A stretch of 64,000 nucleotides of DNA, from positions 3,087,501 through 3,151,500 of the forward strand of contig NZ_CP079194.1 of NCBI RefSeq assembly GCF_019297855.1, given 5' to 3'. Shown piece by piece: positions 16,208 to 25,765 of the stretch. A program made the translations under genes and the position numbers. Source of the stretch: Gymnodinialimonas ceratoperidinii. GTDB lineage: Bacteria > Pseudomonadota > Alphaproteobacteria > Rhodobacterales > Rhodobacteraceae. How positions within the stretch are numbered: position 1 is the stretch's first letter; every line of letters begins with the position of its first letter. The notes beneath the pieces are model-generated. The model was not told the origin of the DNA and searched no databases. It saw only the letters and a list, made by a program, of their open reading frames with translations.

Positions 16208-18154
16208 ATGGCCCAGATCTCCCTCACCTTCCCCGATGGCAATTCCCGACAGGTGGACGCCTGCATCACCCCGGCCGAGGTCGCGGCCGGTATCTCCAAT
16301 TCCCTCGCCAAGAAGGCGATCTCCGCCACCGTCAACGGCGCGCACCACGATCTGCAATGGCCGATCGAGGAAGACGCCAGCATCGCCATCCACACGCTCA
16401 AGGACGACGAACAGGCGCTGGAGCTGATCCGCCACGACTGCGCCCACATCATGGCCCGCGCGGTGCAGGAGCTGTTCCCCGACGTGAAAGTCACCATCGG
16501 CCCGGTCCGCGACAACGGCTGGTTCTACGACTTCGACCGTGAGGAGCCCTTCACCCCCGAAGATCTCGGCGCCATCGAAGCGAAGATGAAGGAAATCATC
16601 AACGCCCGCGATACCGTGCGCACCGAAGTCTGGGACCGGGACCGCGTCCGCGCCCACTACGAATCCACCAACGAGCCCTACAAAATCGAACTGCTCGACC
16701 GGATCCCCGGCGACGAGCCGATCCGCATGTATTGGCACGGCGAATGGATGGACCTCTGCCGCGGCCCGCACCTACAACACACCGGTCAGGTGCCCGCCGA
16801 TGCCTTCAAGCTGATGTCCGTCGCCGCCGCCTACTGGCTCGGTGACAACACCCGCCCGATGCTGCAGCGCATCTACGGCGTGGCCTTCAAGAACCGCGAC
16901 GACCTGAAGAAGTACCTGAACTTCCTCGAGGAGGCCGCCAAGCGCGACCACCGTCGCCTCGGCCGCGAGATGGACCTCTTCCACATGCAGGAGGAAGCCC
17001 CGGGACAGGTCTTCTGGCACCCCAACGGATGGACCGTCTACACCGAGCTGCAGGATTACATGCGCCGCAAGCAGCGCGCCGGCGGCTACGTCGAGGTCAA
17101 CACTCCGCAGCTGGTCAACCGCCAGCTCTGGGAGGCCTCGGGCCACTGGGACAAGTACCAGGAGAACATGTTCATCGTCGAAGTCGACGAGGATCACGCC
17201 CGCGAAAAGGCGGTCAATGCGCTCAAGCCGATGAACTGCCCCTGTCATGTGCAGATCTTCAACCAGGGCCTGAAATCCTACCGCGACCTGCCGCTGCGGA
17301 TGGCGGAATTCGGCTCCTGCGCGCGCTACGAGCCCTCGGGCGCGCTGCACGGTATCATGCGCGTGCGCGGCTTCACCCAGGACGATGGCCATATCTTCTG
17401 CCGCGAGGACCAGATCGAGGCGGAAACCGCCGTCTACATCGATTACCTCACCTCCGTGTACAAGGACTTGGGCTTCGAAAGCTTCCGGGTGAAATTCTCC
17501 GACCGCCCCGAGCAGCGCGCGGGCAGCGACGAGATCTGGGACAAGGCCGAGGAGGCGCTGCTGCGCGCCACCCGCGCCGCCGGGATCGAGCCCGAGATGA
17601 ACCCCGGCGAGGGTGCCTTCTACGGCCCGAAACTGGAGTTCGTGCTCACCGATGCCATCGGCCGCGATTGGCAGTGCGGCACCCACCAGGTCGACTTCGT
17701 CCTGCCCGAACGGCTCGACGCGACCTACGTGGCCGAGGACGGCGCCAAGCACCGCCCCGTCATGCTGCACCGCGCCTGCCTCGGCAGCTTCGAGCGTTTC
17801 ATCGGCATCCTGATCGAGGAGCATTCGGGCAAGCTGCCGTTCTGGCTGGCCCCGCGACAGGTGGTCGTGGCCTCCATCGTGTCCGATGCCGACGACTTTG
17901 TGCAGGAAGCGGTCGAGACCCTGCGCGCCGCCGGTGTCCGGGCCGAGGCGGACATCCGCAACGAGAAGATCAACTTCAAGGTTCGCGAGCATTCCGTGGG
18001 CAAGGTGCCGGTGATCCTCGCCATCGGTCGCCAGGAGGTCGAGAACCGCACCGTCACCCTGCGGCGTCTGGGCGAGAAGCAGACCCAGGTTGTGCCGCTG
18101 GCGGAAGTGGTCGAAAGCCTCTCGGCCGAGGCCATTGCCCCGGACCTGCGCTGA
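16208..18154 (+). CDS. thrS: Threonyl-tRNA synthetase
   Basis: A 648-residue class II synthetase of full length. It has an N-terminal TGS domain (about 1-63), the editing domain with [11 protein letters not shown], the catalytic core with MNCPCH (zinc Cys) and class II motifs (motif 2 near [21 protein letters not shown]), and the anticodon-binding domain at the end (RQVVVASIV to VVPLAEVV). It charges tRNA-Thr and edits Ser-tRNA-Thr in the cytoplasm. A clean AGGAG site precedes the ATG. It is monocistronic, with a perfect 11-bp hairpin after the stop. Confidence 0.98.
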   Translation: MAQISLTFPDGNSRQVDACITPAEVAAGISNSLAKKAISATVNGAHHDLQWPIEEDASIAIHTLKDDEQALELIRHDCAHIMARAVQELFPDVKVTIGPVRDNGWFYDFDREEPFTPEDLGAIEAKMKEIINARDTVRTEVWDRDRVRAHYESTNEPYKIELLDRIPGDEPIRMYWHGEWMDLCRGPHLQHTGQVPADAFKLMSVAAAYWLGDNTRPMLQRIYGVAFKNRDDLKKYLNFLEEAAKRDHRRLGREMDLFHMQEEAPGQVFWHPNGWTVYTELQDYMRRKQRAGGYVEVNTPQLVNRQLWEASGHWDKYQENMFIVEVDEDHAREKAVNALKPMNCPCHVQIFNQGLKSYRDLPLRMAEFGSCARYEPSGALHGIMRVRGFTQDDGHIFCREDQIEAETAVYIDYLTSVYKDLGFESFRVKFSDRPEQRAGSDEIWDKAEEALLRATRAAGIEPEMNPGEGAFYGPKLEFVLTDAIGRDWQCGTHQVDFVLPERLDATYVAEDGAKHRPVMLHRACLGSFERFIGILIEEHSGKLPFWLAPRQVVVASIVSDADDFVQEAVETLRAAGVRAEADIRNEKINFKVREHSVGKVPVILAIGRQEVENRTVTLRRLGEKQTQVVPLAEVVESLSAEAIAPDLR

Positions 18155-18168
18155 GCGATTGCATTAAC

Positions 18169-18196
18169 GGTCGGGGCGAGCCTTATCGCCCCGACC
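18169..18196 (+). terminator. Strong hairpin after thrS
   Basis: A perfect 11-bp stem (GGTCGGGGCGA with TCGCCCCGACC, loop GCCTTA) lies 15 bases after the thrS stop. No T-run follows, so termination may need Rho or another factor. Confidence 0.6.
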
Positions 18197-18400
18197 CCCT
18201 GCCCGCGTGGCTCTTCAGACCGCGCCCTGTCGCCCATGAATTGAGCGCCCCTGCCTTAATTGGACGTAACCTCGTGACGTTACGTTAAGGTGTTTTTAAC
18301 CCATTATCTTGACTTCGCCGCATTTCAGCCCGCATCCGGGCACAGGCGAGATTTATACAGACCGTGACGCCGGAGAACCGGTGCACCGTAGGTATCGAGT

Positions 18401-18994
18401 ATGCAGCTAACACACGAAAAAATGTTCCCGGTGGAGCAGGCCGTCAGCGATGTGAGCCCGCACGATCAGGCGGTTCACCTCCCCGATCTGCCGCGCCAAT
18501 CCCTGTCGGCAGACACCATCGTCCAGACCGAGGACGGGCTGCTGCCCCTGGCCTCCGTCCGGGTCGGCCAACGCCTCCGCACCCGGCTTGGCACGTTGGA
18601 GCCGGTCACCCGGATCACACGGTACCACTTCACGCTGTCGCAGTTGCATGACCAGCCCGAAGCCGCACCGATCCGTTTCGACGAGGATGCCCTTCCGGAC
18701 CTGCAACAAGATTGCGCCGTGTTGATGTCCGCCGACTGCCCGATCACCCGGGCCACGAGCGGAGGTCACGCGGAGACCTATCCGGCCAGCGCCTTCTGTG
18801 ACGGCGGCGCGATCCGCCGCGTCCTGCCCGAGGGCGGGATCGACTTCATCCGCGTCCACCTCGACAGCCCCCATCAGATCAGCGCAGGCGGCATTTGGGT
18901 GGAGCTGGACAAGGACGCGAGGCCCGTCTCATCCAAGGTCGCCGTGCCACATATGACCGGCGACCGCCGCGTTTTCCGTCCGATCCACGGGTAG
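18401..18994 (+). CDS. Stand-alone Hint-like domain protein
   Basis: A 197-residue protein. From about residue 34 it has LSADTIVQTEDGLLPLASV followed by RVGQRLRTRLGTLEPVTRI, the start of a Hint/Hint_2 fold as found in Rhodobacteraceae proteins beside RTX repeats. The usual nucleophilic Cys at the Hint start is absent; a Ser (LSADT) is at the equivalent place. No RTX repeats or other passenger domain are attached. There is no signal peptide. Whether it splices, cleaves or merely binds is unknown. Confidence 0.65.
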   Translation: MQLTHEKMFPVEQAVSDVSPHDQAVHLPDLPRQSLSADTIVQTEDGLLPLASVRVGQRLRTRLGTLEPVTRITRYHFTLSQLHDQPEAAPIRFDEDALPDLQQDCAVLMSADCPITRATSGGHAETYPASAFCDGGAIRRVLPEGGIDFIRVHLDSPHQISAGGIWVELDKDARPVSSKVAVPHMTGDRRVFRPIHG

Positions 18995-19018
18995 CGCCCG
19001 GAGTACCCGAGCAACGCC

Positions 19019-19387
19019 TCAGAAGTGCGCCTTCTCCTCGTCCGGGCGGCCCGCTGCAATCGCCAGCATGCCGCCGAGGCCACACATGGCAATGGGGAAC
19101 ATCGTGAAGACGCCGAACCCGAAGGCGTAAAGCATCCCCGCCGCCGACATCAGCATCAGCCCGCCGCCCCAGAGGGCGCGCGCCTTGGCCATCGCCCCTC
19201 CGGCAATCGCCAGAAGCGGCGAGAGGAAGGCCATCGTCCGGTAAAGCTGCGGGTTATCAACCTGGTAGGCGAGGTCCGGAATCTCTCCGAACCAATCGAT
19301 GAAGACCGTGTAGCCGTAGACGAAGAAGCCCACGATCATGGCGAGGGTGCCGCCGATGAGGCCGAGGACAAGGGCCGCGTTACGCAT
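19019..19387 (-). CDS. Small multi-pass membrane protein
   Basis: A 122-residue hydrophobic protein with about four membrane segments (LVLGLIGGTLAMIVGFFVYGY; FLSPLLAIAGGAMAKARALWG; GGLMLMSAAGMLYAF; MFPIAMCGLGGMLAIAAG) and a charged tail, DEEKAHF. I do not recognise a named family. It has a good GGAGAG ribosome site and lies alone between the Hint-like gene (convergent) and the ArsC-like gene on the same strand. Confidence 0.7.
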   Translation of the reverse strand: MRNAALVLGLIGGTLAMIVGFFVYGYTVFIDWFGEIPDLAYQVDNPQLYRTMAFLSPLLAIAGGAMAKARALWGGGLMLMSAAGMLYAFGFGVFTMFPIAMCGLGGMLAIAAGRPDEEKAHF

Positions 19388-19477
19388 TTGGGTCTCTCCG
19401 AATGTTGTTGTCGTCCAATTTCAGATGGGGACGCCGCGCGCCCGCCACGAGGGTGAAACCACGCGCGCCTTTCCCCT

Positions 19478-19789
19478 TCAGACCCCGTAGCGCGCCTGTA
19501 CGTCCCGGCTCCAGCCAAGGGTCAGCGCGCTGTCCTTCTCGATCACCGGGCGCTTCATCACCGTGGGATGGGCCGCGATCAAGGCCACGGGGTCCATCGA
19601 CCGCTCCGCCTCCGACAACCCGCGCCAGGTTGTCGAGCGCTTGTTGACCAGTGCCTCGCCGAACGCATCGTGAAATGCGGCGATCTGCGCCTCGGAAAGC
19701 GGCGTCGCCCGGATATCGACCAATTCCGCCCCAAGCGCCTTGACCGCCGCCCGGCAGCTATCGCAGGCCTTCACCCCATATACGCGCAT
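19478..19789 (-). CDS. ArsC/Spx-family thioredoxin-fold protein
   Basis: A 103-residue protein with a CxxC motif (ACDSCRAA) after the first strand MRVYGV. The ArsC-type ending (KRSTTWRGLSE, then HPTVMKRPVIEKD) places it in the ArsC/Spx/YffB group. Its size fits Spx/YffB. These act as glutathione-dependent reductases or regulators; which applies is unclear. The ATG at 19789 is chosen for its AGAGGTG site. A longer in-frame start at 19867 lacks conserved sequence and is not used. Confidence 0.8.
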   Translation of the reverse strand: MRVYGVKACDSCRAAVKALGAELVDIRATPLSEAQIAAFHDAFGEALVNKRSTTWRGLSEAERSMDPVALIAAHPTVMKRPVIEKDSALTLGWSRDVQARYGV

Positions 19790-19972
19790 ATCGTCACCTC
19801 TTTCGCCTGATCCTTGCCCCGTCATAAGCAAACTCACGCCACTGCGCCACAGCCACAAAACGGTCACTTGAGTTGCGGCAATTTCCCCGCATCATTTCTC
19901 CATGCGCTGCACGCACCGCGCATCACACCGCCGCAACGTCTGTGGGCGGGACTATGAAGAAAGACACGGAAT

Positions 19973-20179
19973 ATGCCTAGCGGTACTGTTAAGTGGTTCA
20001 ATGCCACAAAAGGATTTGGATTTATCGCGCCCGAGGATGGCGGCAATGATGTATTCGTCCACATCTCCGCCGTTGAACGCGCGGGTTGGACAGATTTGCC
20101 TGATAATACCAAACTGAATTACGAATTGCGCGAGGGCCGCGACGGCCGCGAAAGCGCAGTGGAATTGGTGAAGCTCTGA
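19973..20179 (+). CDS. Cold-shock domain protein (CspA family)
   Basis: A 68-residue single cold-shock domain with both RNA-binding motifs visible: RNP1-like KGFGFI and RNP2-like VFVHIS. It begins GTVKWFNATKGFGFIAPEDG. It is an RNA chaperone binding single-stranded nucleic acids; not all family members are cold-induced. The gene is monocistronic, with a strong terminator 27 bases after the stop. Confidence 0.95.
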   Translation: MPSGTVKWFNATKGFGFIAPEDGGNDVFVHISAVERAGWTDLPDNTKLNYELREGRDGRESAVELVKL

Positions 20180-20205
20180 ACAGTTAGAGGTCCGAGAGCG
20201 ACACG

Positions 20206-20242
20206 GCCCCGTGGCGGAACACCTCTGCCACGGGGCTTTTTT
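20206..20242 (+). terminator. Rho-independent terminator of the cold-shock gene
   Basis: A perfect 10-bp stem (GCCCCGTGGC with GCCACGGGGC) is followed directly by six T residues. This is a textbook intrinsic terminator. Confidence 0.95.
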
Positions 20243-20615
20243 GCACCAAGCCGCGCGCCGCCGGGCCGCGGTACGGCGATCAGAGCTGAGTGGATTGGCA
20301 GTTTATTTCCGCCACTGAGACGAGCCCTTGCCGTCGAAGAGCCTCCGCCAGCCAATTCGCCGTGCCGGGGGGCGGCCCGGCGACGCGCGGCGGCCTATCG
20401 GCCTTGTCTCCGCGCGAGATTACCTCCGAGGATAAGCGTCGTGAAAAAAGGCGAACCGCGTCCCGAAAATTAATACCGCGCCGAATTCATACGCGGATGA
20501 AATTTCCGAGAATGCGATAACGTCCGTTAATAATTTACGCGATAATTACATCAGACCATACGGCCAAAGAATTATCCTTGGCCACTCTCGCAAAAACACA
20601 TTCAGCGCTCGCCTC
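20243..20615. other. Gene-free stretch between cold-shock gene and thyX
   Basis: About 370 bases with no supportable gene. The right half (20455-20600) is distinctly AT-rich against the local background, with several TTAAT and ATAATT runs. It could hold a promoter or a small RNA, but I see no defined hairpin or motif. Confidence 0.5.
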
Positions 20616-21521
20616 TCACTCAAACGCCGCCATCAGCTCCCGCCATTCGCCCTTGCTCATGCCGGAGCTTTCCTGTGTCACATCTTCGCCCGCCAATTTG
20701 CGTTTCAGGACCTCGACGCCCTTGGCGCTCAGGTTGACGCCGCCCATGCGGTAATCCTCGAAAGCGCTGTAGGCGGCGGGGACCCAGTCCTTGACCATCT
20801 CGCAGATCGCATCGGCATAGACGCGGATCTCGTATTGGGCGTGGCTGTCGGCGCGCAGGCGGAGGAAGTGGAACAGGTTGTGCAGGTCCACCTTCCAGTA
20901 CCACTGGGTGTAAACGTTGGCCGGCAGGTTCATCCGCGCCAGCTCGCGGGCGAGGCCTTGCTGGCCGTCCTGGCTCAACATCTCCTCGTAGTGGTCATAG
21001 GCCCGGCCCGCGTCGTCCTTGAGCAGGCGCAGCACGCGCTCAGCCTCGGCGCCTTGCAGGGTCTCGCCCCGGCCCTGGTTGTTCACGGTCGATTGCGCGG
21101 CCAGTTGCTCGGGCTGCGGGATGTAGAACTCCCGGTCGAGGATCGAGTAGCGGGCGGAATATTCGTTCACGTTGGCCGTGCGGTGGCGGATCCACTGGCG
21201 GGCGACGAAGACCGGCAGCTTCACGTGCAGCTTGAGCTCGCACATCTCGAACGGGGTCGAGTGCCAATGCCGCATCAGGTAGCGGATCAGCCCCTCGTCG
21301 TTGGAGACATGCTTGGTCCCCGCCCCGTAGGAGACCCGCGCGGCCTGCACGATGGCGCTGTCGTCGCCCATGTAATCGATGACCCGCACGAAGCCGTGGT
21401 CAAGCACCTCGCGCGCCTCGTAGAGGTGCTTTTCCATCCCCGGCGCGACGGCGCGCAGCGTAGCCTGTGGGTTCGCGCGAGAGGCTTGGATATCCTCCAG
21501 TTGTTCAGGGGTCAGCGTCAT
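20616..21521 (-). CDS. thyX: Flavin-dependent thymidylate synthase
   Basis: A 301-residue ThyX with the signature [15 protein letters not shown] at about residues 112-126, which binds FAD and substrate. It makes dTMP from dUMP with methylene-tetrahydrofolate and NADPH, in place of ThyA. The start at 21521 is chosen because the conserved region begins soon after ([20 protein letters not shown]) and AAGGA lies upstream; the longer frame to 21743 has no conserved sequence. It is divergent from the DUF817 gene. Confidence 0.95.
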   Translation of the reverse strand: MTLTPEQLEDIQASRANPQATLRAVAPGMEKHLYEAREVLDHGFVRVIDYMGDDSAIVQAARVSYGAGTKHVSNDEGLIRYLMRHWHSTPFEMCELKLHVKLPVFVARQWIRHRTANVNEYSARYSILDREFYIPQPEQLAAQSTVNNQGRGETLQGAEAERVLRLLKDDAGRAYDHYEEMLSQDGQQGLARELARMNLPANVYTQWYWKVDLHNLFHFLRLRADSHAQYEIRVYADAICEMVKDWVPAAYSAFEDYRMGGVNLSAKGVEVLKRKLAGEDVTQESSGMSKGEWRELMAAFE

Positions 21522-21615
21522 GACATTGGTCCTTGTGGAGGAATCGGGAGCGAGGGACTTGAGGGCACATATTGCCCCAAGCGACGCTCCACTCGCAAGA
21601 TGATGATGAGGTACG

Positions 21616-22449
21616 ATGGCAGGCGGCGGCGTGGCGAAACTGGAACGGTTGACAGCGGGATGGCCGCTTGCCGCCGTGTTTCTGGCGAAACTCCTGTTTG
21701 CCGCGCTGTTTGGCGTGATGATCCTCTCCGCCCTGATCGTCACGCGGCTGGTCTGGCAGGATGATTGGGCCGTCGCGCGCTACGACGCCTTGGTAATTTT
21801 CGCGCTGGTCACGCAGATCGTCTTCATCTGGCGCGGGCTCGAGACCTGGGAAGAGGCCCGCGTGATCCTCATCTTCCACGTCACCGGCACGCTGATGGAG
21901 ATCTTCAAACTCGCCCAGGGCTCATGGGATTACCCCGACCAAGGCCTGTTGGAGATCGGCGGCGTGCCGCTTTTCTCGGGCTTCATGTATGCCAGCGTCG
22001 GCAGTTTCATCGCACGTGCGATCCGGCTCTTCCATATCCGCTTCGCCCCCTACCCGCCGTTCTGGGCGACCTACCTGCTGGCGGTGGCGATCTACGTCAA
22101 TTTCTACACCCACCATTATACCTACGACATCCGATGGCTGCTCTTCGCCGCCACGCTCCTCCTGTTCTGGCGCACGCGGATCTGGCTCTACATCCGCGAA
22201 CGCCCCCTCTCCCTCCGACTGCCCCTCGGCGCGTTTCTCTCGGCCTGGCTGCTCTGGATCGCCGAGAACGTGGGCACCTTCACCCAAACGTGGAGCTACG
22301 CGGTGCAGGGCGATACCGGTCTGGTGGACCTCGGTAAATTCGGCTCGTGGTACCTGCTGATTTTCGTGGCCTTCGTGACCGTGACATTGGTGGTCCGGGA
22401 TGCGATGCATCCCCGTGGCATCCGTCCGCCCGCGCGCGAGACCGCGTAA
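21616..22449 (+). CDS. DUF817 integral membrane protein
   Basis: A 277-residue, seven-to-eight-segment membrane protein matching the DUF817 pattern as I know it: [52 protein letters not shown] and [13 protein letters not shown]. The conserved His, Glu and aromatic residues in membrane segments suggest binding or transport of a small molecule, but the function is unknown. The gene lies between thyX (divergent) and glyoxalase I. Confidence 0.8.
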   Translation: MAGGGVAKLERLTAGWPLAAVFLAKLLFAALFGVMILSALIVTRLVWQDDWAVARYDALVIFALVTQIVFIWRGLETWEEARVILIFHVTGTLMEIFKLAQGSWDYPDQGLLEIGGVPLFSGFMYASVGSFIARAIRLFHIRFAPYPPFWATYLLAVAIYVNFYTHHYTYDIRWLLFAATLLLFWRTRIWLYIRERPLSLRLPLGAFLSAWLLWIAENVGTFTQTWSYAVQGDTGLVDLGKFGSWYLLIFVAFVTVTLVVRDAMHPRGIRPPARETA

Positions 22450-22534
22450 CCTCGGGCTGGTTTTACCGAGCCACGACGTTAGATTGATAACCAACACGGG
22501 GCCCCGAAAGGGTCCGCAACGAGGAGAGTATGAC

Positions 22535-22963
22535 ATGGCAATTCGCTACCTGCACACGATGGTACGGGTGAAGGATCTGGACGCATCCATGGCGTTTTAC
22601 AAGCTTCTGGGCCTCGAAGAGACCCGGCGCATCGAGAACGAAGACGGGCGCTTCTCGCTGATCTTCATGTCGCCTCCGGGGCAGGAGAACGCCGCGGTGG
22701 AGCTGACCTACAACTGGGATGGCGACGACGGCCTGCCGTCCGACAGCCGCCACTTCGGCCACCTCGCCTACCGCGTCGATGATATCTACGGCATGTGCCA
22801 GCATCTGATGGACAACGGCGTGACCATCAACCGCCCGCCGCGCGACGGCCACATGGCTTTCGTCCGCTCGCCCGACAACGTCTCCATCGAGCTGTTGCAG
22901 GAGGGAGAGGCGCTGGCCCCGGCCGAGCCTTGGGCGTCCATGGAAAACACGGGGCATTGGTAG
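22535..22963 (+). CDS. gloA: Lactoylglutathione lyase (glyoxalase I)
   Basis: A 142-residue vicinal-oxygen-chelate enzyme that turns the methylglyoxal-glutathione hemithioacetal into S-lactoylglutathione. Metal ligands expected for glyoxalase I are present: His7 (LHTMVRV), Glu in AAVELTYNW, His in FGHLAY and Glu in VSIELLQ. The ATG at 22535 is preceded by GAGGAGAG. It partners in pathway with gloB at 61447. The next gene overlaps its 3' end. Confidence 0.93.
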   Translation: MAIRYLHTMVRVKDLDASMAFYKLLGLEETRRIENEDGRFSLIFMSPPGQENAAVELTYNWDGDDGLPSDSRHFGHLAYRVDDIYGMCQHLMDNGVTINRPPRDGHMAFVRSPDNVSIELLQEGEALAPAEPWASMENTGHW

Positions 22964-23682
22964 GTCGCTCGCCCCTTGGCACGGCGGCGCTTGTCGCCGG
23001 CCTATTCGCCGCAATCCCGGTTGCGGCTCAGGAGCAATGTCGTCTGGCCCTGCAACTGGGGCTGGACGTCTCCGCCTCGGTCGACCCGGCGGAATATCGG
23101 CTTCAGGTCGAAGGTCTGGCCGCTGCGCTGATCGATCCGATTGTCTCCGACGCCTTCTTCAGCGGCCCCGGCCCGGTGGCCCTCTCGGTCTTCGAATGGT
23201 CCGGGCGCTTCCAGCAGGACATCGTCATCGACTGGACGCTGGTCACCCGCGAGGCCGACCTCATCTCCATCGCCGACCGCATCGCCAACGCAGAACGCGG
23301 CACGCAGGATTACCCCACCGCTTTGGGCTACGCCCTTGGGTTCGCCGCCACGCGGTTTCGCGAAGCCCCCGATTGCCTGTTCCAGACCCTCGACATCTCG
23401 GGCGATGGACAGAACAACGACGGTTTTCCGCCCGGCTCAGCCTATGAGCACTTCGAGTTCGAGGGGGTCACCGTCAACGGGCTCGCCATTGGCGGCGCAT
23501 CGCGGCTGATCGAGGATTATTACGCCGCCGAAGTCATCCACGGTCCCGGCGCCTTCGTGGAATATGCGCTCAACCACGACCATTTCGCCGAGGCGATGCA
23601 GCGCAAGCTGGAGCGGGAGTTGCGGGCGATGATCTTCGGGGACAGCACGCCGCCCACCCCCGCGCGCCACGGGCCGACCTAG
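22957..23682 (+). CDS. DUF1194 von Willebrand factor A-type secreted protein
   Basis: About 241 residues with a likely signal peptide (ALVAGLFAAIPVAAQ) and a vWA-like domain. It starts LALQLGLDVSASVDPAEYRLQ, a MIDAS-type DxSxS motif, and includes LDISGDGQNNDG and HGPGAFVEYALNHDHFAEAM, which fit DUF1194. It is probably periplasmic. No ATG or GTG fits the frame before the signal sequence. A TTG at 22957 overlapping the gloA stop by 7 bases is the best start, which suggests coupling. Function is unknown. Confidence 0.75.
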   Translation: MVGRSPLGTAALVAGLFAAIPVAAQEQCRLALQLGLDVSASVDPAEYRLQVEGLAAALIDPIVSDAFFSGPGPVALSVFEWSGRFQQDIVIDWTLVTREADLISIADRIANAERGTQDYPTALGYALGFAATRFREAPDCLFQTLDISGDGQNNDGFPPGSAYEHFEFEGVTVNGLAIGGASRLIEDYYAAEVIHGPGAFVEYALNHDHFAEAMQRKLERELRAMIFGDSTPPTPARHGPT

Positions 23683-24032
23683 ACCGGCAGCATCGCCGCG
23701 CCGACGCGGCGACCCTCGGCCAGCAGCACGTTATAGGTGCGGCAGGCGGCGCTCGATGCCATGACCTCCAGCCCCAGTCCCGCGGCTTCCACCGCGCGGC
23801 GCAGGGCGGCGGGGGGATGCGCGATCTCGGCCCCGGTGCCCAGAAGCAGCACGTCGACCTCGCCCGCGGCGGCGACAAGCGTGCTCGCATCCTCGAACCC
23901 GCCCCAGGACGCCGGCCCTGAAGGCAACAGCAACACCGCGCCGTCGAATTTCTCGCCGCCGACCCGGAAGAAGCCGGGGCCATAGCCATCCACGGGACGG
24001 CTGTCGTCGAATTCAACTTCGTTCATACGCAT
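23679..24032 (-). CDS. Mth938-like (NDUFAF3/DUF498 family) protein
   Basis: A 117-residue single-domain protein of the Mth938 fold: VDGYGPGFFRVGGEKFDGAVLLLP, VDVLLLGTGAEIAHPP and ACRTYNVLLAEGRRVGAAMLP. The family includes the mitochondrial complex I assembly factor NDUFAF3. In many alphaproteobacteria it lies just after secDF, as here, but with a TauE-type gene between. A role in membrane complex assembly is suggested by family and context only. It converges with the DUF1194 gene, sharing 4 bases at the stops. Confidence 0.82.
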   Translation of the reverse strand: MRMNEVEFDDSRPVDGYGPGFFRVGGEKFDGAVLLLPSGPASWGGFEDASTLVAAAGEVDVLLLGTGAEIAHPPAALRRAVEAAGLGLEVMASSAACRTYNVLLAEGRRVGAAMLPV

Positions 24033-24036
24033 GGTC

Positions 24037-24789
24037 TTATCCCCAAACAGGCAAGCCTATGACGCCTGCCACACCGATGAGAAGGAAGGCAACCGCCCGG
24101 TAAAGCGCCGCCGCCTCCGGCCGAAACAACTGGACGCCGATCAGCCCGCCGAGCGCGTAGGGCCCCAGAAGGATCAGCCCCAATAGCAGCGCCTGCACGT
24201 CGACAAGCCCTTGCACCCACATCATCGGCATCATGAATAGCGAGTTCAGCGTCAGGAAACAGGCGAGGTTGCCCCGCGTGACCGAGACAGGCTGATCCGT
24301 GCCAAGGTTGAACAACACCACGGGCGGCCCGTTCAACCCGGTGGAGCCGCCGGTGATCCCCGCCAACGCGCCCACGCCCAGATGCAGGGACTGGCCGCCG
24401 CGCAGGGGCACCTTCCAGCCCGACACCAGCATCGCGAGGGTGAAGAGCGTCACGAGACAGACAGCGGTGCGGATCGTCACCTCGGGCAGGATTCGCAGCA
24501 AATAGATCCCCACCGGCATGAAGACGATCGACATCCCCGTGACGATCAGCGTCTGGCGCCGGTCGGCCACCTTCCAGGCGCCGGGAAAGACGGTGAAGAC
24601 GGAGCCGACTGCCGACAGCGAGAAGGCCGCGATGGCCAGTGGCGGCGACAGGAAGATCGTCGCCAGCGGCATGAAGATCAGCGCCGAGCCGAAGCCCGCG
24701 AAGCCGTAAACCAGCGCCGACAGCAGCGCCACCGCGATGACCCACTCCAGCCCCGGCGTTTGCAGGGCCAGGGTCAGCGCCTCAGGCAT
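24037..24789 (-). CDS. TauE/SafE-family membrane transporter
   Basis: A 250-residue protein with about eight membrane segments. Family-like repeats are seen at LSALVYGFAGFGSALIFMPLA and GALAGITGGSTGLNGPPVVLF, the two pseudo-symmetric signature loops of TauE/SafE (DUF81) permeases, which export sulfite, sulfoacetate or other anions. The ATG at 24789 overlaps the secF stop by 8 bases, so it is co-transcribed with the Sec genes. The substrate is unknown. A longer start at 24828 would overlap secF further and lacks support. Confidence 0.82.
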   Translation of the reverse strand: MPEALTLALQTPGLEWVIAVALLSALVYGFAGFGSALIFMPLATIFLSPPLAIAAFSLSAVGSVFTVFPGAWKVADRRQTLIVTGMSIVFMPVGIYLLRILPEVTIRTAVCLVTLFTLAMLVSGWKVPLRGGQSLHLGVGALAGITGGSTGLNGPPVVLFNLGTDQPVSVTRGNLACFLTLNSLFMMPMMWVQGLVDVQALLLGLILLGPYALGGLIGVQLFRPEAAALYRAVAFLLIGVAGVIGLPVWG

Positions 24790-25762
24790 CGACGTTGGCG
24801 AATTGCGTTCCCGATGCGCCGCCACCATCGGTGGGCTTGGACCAGTCGCGTTTCACGCCGATCATCAGGACCACGTTCTTGGCCACGTAGATCGACGAAT
24901 AGGTGCCGACGACCACACCCCATGCGATGGCAAAGACGAAGCCCCGGATCACGTCACCGCCGAGCGCGATCAACGCGATCAACGCCACCAGCGTGGTGCC
25001 CGAGGTCATCAAGGTCCGGCTCAGCGTCTCGTTCGCCGAGAGGTTCATGACGTCGCGCAGGGGCATCTGCTTGAACTTGATCAGGTTCTCGCGCAGGCGG
25101 TCGAAGATCACCACCGTGTCGTTGATCGAGTAGCCCACGATGGTCAGCAACGCCGCGATGGTGGCAAGGTCGAAGCGGATCTGGAACAGGCTGAAGACGC
25201 CGATGGTCAGGATCACGTCATGGACCAGCGCCGCCACGGCGCCGACCGAGAACTGCCATTCGAACCGCAACCAGATATAGACGAGGATCGCCCCGAGGGA
25301 CGCCAACACCGCGATGATCGCGGTCTGGATCAACTCACCCGAGACCTTGGGCCCGACCGACTCGACGGAGGGGAAGGTCATCTCCGGGTCCACGGCCTCC
25401 TGCAACGCGCTCTGGATCGCAAGGATGGTCTCGGGCGTCACCGCCTCGTCCCCTTCCTGCGCCTGAATGCGGACCGTGACCACGTGCTGGTCGTCGGCAA
25501 AACTGGGGTCAAAGACCTCCGAGATCACCACATCGCCCAACTCCAGCGGCTCCAGCGCGGCGCGGTAGTCGCCCACGTCGACCTGCACCGTCGAATCCGT
25601 GCGGATCGTGGTGCCGCCGAGGAAGTCGATGCCGAAGTTCAGGCCGACCATGGCCCAGATCACCAGCGAGGCGATGACCGCCACGATCGACGCGCCGAAG
25701 GTCAGGCGGGCGTGCTTGAAGAAATCGAACTTGGTTTCTTGCGGGACCAGACGAAGACGCAT
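24782..25762 (-). CDS. secF: Protein translocase subunit SecF
   Basis: A 326-residue SecF with the N-terminal segment (RLTFGASIVAVIASLVIWAMVGL), the family signature GLNFGIDFLGGT, a periplasmic P1-like domain and five further membrane segments, including VGYSINDTVVIFDRLREN, the conserved SecD/F motif. With SecD and YajC it uses the proton gradient to finish protein export. It follows secD with 3 bases between. Confidence 0.97.
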   Translation of the reverse strand: MRLRLVPQETKFDFFKHARLTFGASIVAVIASLVIWAMVGLNFGIDFLGGTTIRTDSTVQVDVGDYRAALEPLELGDVVISEVFDPSFADDQHVVTVRIQAQEGDEAVTPETILAIQSALQEAVDPEMTFPSVESVGPKVSGELIQTAIIAVLASLGAILVYIWLRFEWQFSVGAVAALVHDVILTIGVFSLFQIRFDLATIAALLTIVGYSINDTVVIFDRLRENLIKFKQMPLRDVMNLSANETLSRTLMTSGTTLVALIALIALGGDVIRGFVFAIAWGVVVGTYSSIYVAKNVVLMIGVKRDWSKPTDGGGASGTQFANVDA

Positions 25763-25765
25763 CTC

